Positions 61,942 to 64,000 of a stretch of 64,000 bases of DNA are shown piece after piece. The translations under genes and the position numbers were made by a program. The stretch is from Aricia agestis (Eukaryota > Arthropoda > Insecta > Lepidoptera > Lycaenidae). Numbering within the stretch: position 1 is the first letter of the stretch; every line of letters begins with the position of its first letter. Below the pieces are notes generated by a model. The model ran no database searches. It saw only the letters and a program-made list of their open reading frames with translations, and had not been told where the DNA came from. Where the stretch lies: NCBI RefSeq assembly GCF_905147365.1, contig NC_056413.1, positions 16,459,501 to 16,523,500 of the forward strand, written 5' to 3'.

Positions 61942-64000
61942 CGGCGACCCATCGCTTCCTGCAGGGCAATCTGAACCACTGCGCCCGGGCGCAGGACATC
62001 CTGGTTCAGAGCATGGCGCAGTGGTCGATTGACCTAGCCTTTCTGTCGGAGCCGTATCGCATCCTGTCTAGAAATGATTGGATTGGAGACGCGGATGCAA
62101 CGGTCGCTCTGGTCCTTGGACCAAGAATGTCTCCACCTCCTCCCGGAAGAACAACGAGAGGCAGAGGATTCGTAGTCACCAAGCTGGAGGACACCCTCTA
62201 CGAGGTTTATAAAACAGCCTGCACCATACTTCGGGACGCCATACAAAAGGCGAAGAAAGACAGCTGGGATCAGTGGCTACAGACGCTCGAGGATGATCCC
62301 TGGGGCAAACCATATAAATGGGTGCGCCAGAAACTCCGTCCCGCTGCTCCACCGTTGACGCAGATCCTCCAATCAGATCTCCGCAACAGGATCATCACGA
62401 CCCTCTTCCCATCTGGGGCCGAGAGCAATCCAACAGCGTCGATCCAACAAGAGGAAACCGCCGATGACGAGGAAGAGATCCCGCCAGTCACATCAGTGGA
62501 ACTAGCGACGGCGGTCCATAAAATGGGCCTCAAGAATACGGCACCCGGCCTCGACGGCATACCGGGACGAGCATGGGTCCTCGCAATGAAGGAGATGGAG
62601 CCGCAGGTACTCGCCGCTTTGACCAACTGTTTGGTCCAGGGTAGAGTACCACGGCGATGGAAAACCGGGAAGCTCGTGCTGTTGCGGAAAGCTGGACGGG
62701 CCGAAGATCAGCCGTCGGCCTACCGGCCTATCGTACTCCTAGATGAGATCGCCAAAATACTAGAGAATCTTGGCGGCGCGTCTCGCCCAACATCTTGAGA
62801 GCGTCGGCCCCAATCTGAGCGAAAACCAATACGGGTTTCGCTCAGGGAGATCTACAATAGGAGCGGTGGCGCGACTGCGTGATATAGTAGAGGAAGAGGT
62901 GTCCCGGGGTGGGATTGTATTGGTTGTGTCCTTGGACATTTCTAACGCATTCAATTCAAATCTACCCGGCGTGGAAGAAGTATGTTACGCTGACGATACC
63001 TGCACCGTCAGCCGTGCAAAAACATACAGAGAGGCCGTCATCCTTGCAACGGCAGGTGCCGCTCAGACCGTACGGGAGATCAGAGCTCTGGGTCTAAAGG
63101 TGGCGCTGGAGAAGTACGAAGTACGTGGCTTTCACGGGCCAAGGAACTCTCCACCCCCCGGATTGGCGATTATAGTCGGTGGGACCCAGATTAACGTCAC
63201 ACCATCTATGACGTATCTGGGTCTCGTCCTAGATAGCCGATGGACATTTAAGGAGCACTTCAAGAAGCTCCAGACGTAGGTAGCGAAGTCCGCCGGAGCC
63301 TTGGCCTCGTTGCTCCCTAAACTCGGGGGCCCGAGCATTAGCTGCCGGCGATTGTATATGCCCCCATCGTGCGCTCCATGGTCATGTAGGGGGCGCCGAT
63401 CTGGGCAGACCATCTGCAGCAAGAGAACCGGCTTGCATTGGGCACGCTACAAAGGATGATGACTACCCGAGCCGTCCGTGGCTACCGCACAATATCTAAA
63501 GATGCGGCATGCCTGCTCGCGGGAGCCATCCCTTGGGATTTAGACGCGCGTGCCTTCGCCGACGTTTTCTGGCGTTGCGCAGAAGCCCGCGCGGGGGGCA
63601 GCAACCCCCCACCGGACGTCGTACGTCGGTGGAGGAATGACGCTAGAGAGACGGCTATTGAAATGTGGAGAGAGCGGCTAGAGAACCCGCAAGTCAGCGT
63701 AGACTTGGTGCTGGCGATCCGCCCTGTACTCAAGGAATGGCTCGACAGGAAGACAGGAGCACTCTCGTTCCGCCTCACGCAGGTGCTGACCGGGCATGGG
63801 TGCTTCGGTCGGTACCTGTGCGAGATCGTCGGAAGGGAGGAGAATACACGCTGTCACCATTGTGACGCGGACAGGGATACGGCCGATCACACCGTGATGG
63901 CCTGTCCCTCCTGGATTGGACAACGCGAGGCCCTGACGGCCGCAATCGGACCTGACATCACGCTGCCAGCATTGGTGCGAGCCTTGCTGCGCGGCGACCC
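61938..64000 (+). pseudogene. R1-clade LINE ORF2 (endonuclease-RT), deleted and frameshifted, runs off the window
   Basis: It opens with the AP-endonuclease start (L-Q-G-N-L-N-H-C-A-R-A-Q-D at 61959-61997, then A-E/S-E-P-Y). Most of the endonuclease is missing: after R-G-R-G-F-V near 62170 the frame jumps to the pre-RT linker (A-K-K-D-S-W). RT begins with P-G-L-D-G-I-P-G near 62545. A frameshift at about 62765 shifts to frame two. D-I-S-N-A-F is followed within a few residues by C-Y-A-D-D-T (62984-63001), so about 80-90 central palm residues are deleted. Further defects are TAG at 63277-63279, a frameshift near 63355 and TAG at 63387-63389. From 63390 the frame is open to the window end, with the C-terminal C-H-H-C-X8-H-X4-C knuckle at 63852-63905. 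Dead copy. Confidence 0.88.

Overview
The window looks like nuclear DNA of a moth or butterfly (Lepidoptera). It is AT-rich, has no bacterial-style gene packing, and carries Lepidoptera-type repeats: Helitrons with TC...CTRR ends inserted between A and T, an R1-clade LINE, tRNA-headed SINEs ending in TTATT repeats, and many foldback MITEs. I recognise no host protein-coding gene. The only host gene that looks intact is a tRNA-Gly (UCC) at 20576-20646. Nearly everything else that can be explained is transposon, often nested.

Layout. 1-30 kb: dispersed non-autonomous elements. These are a chimeric SINE with a LINE-like tail (several copies, two orientations), tRNA-headed SINEs, hAT-type MITEs with 8-bp target duplications (8051, 12366), TTAA-flanked MITEs (21615, 25394), TAA/TTA- and TA-flanked foldbacks, a half tRNA-Asp (15442), and 3' ends of two LINE families (3717, 28437).

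30.6-41.6 kb: a Lep1-like Helitron split by a complete LTR retrotransposon on the minus strand (30822-40777). The retroelement has 260/261-bp LTRs that differ only by one A in a homopolymer, a 4-bp target duplication (gttc), a tRNA-Leu primer site, gag, pol with RT, RNase H and integrase, and an envelope gene. It is errantivirus-like. A slippery heptamer TTTAAAC sits immediately before the gag stop and explains gag-pol expression. The env frame has no start codon of its own. A 32-nt leader exon with ATG and a GTGAGT donor matches, in phase, an acceptor at the start of the env frame. The protease is split by about 1.1 kb of foreign DNA that includes a SINE, so this copy is young but probably cannot process its own polyprotein.

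41.6-59 kb: more Helitrons, including a head-to-tail trimer at 55532-55983, MITEs (several nested), a long (TA)n tract, LINE tails and a third hAT MITE (58753). 59.1-64 kb: a degenerate R1-clade LINE on the plus strand. It has a gag with one in-frame stop, and an ORF2 lacking most of the endonuclease and the central RT palm, with frameshifts and further stops; it runs off the window end.

The most interesting unit is the errantivirus-like element: frameshift signal, split env with a cross-intron signal peptide, a seven-copy 18-residue repeat ahead of the protease, and the broken protease. Boundaries and family names of small repeats come from reading by eye and have not been aligned or searched against any library.
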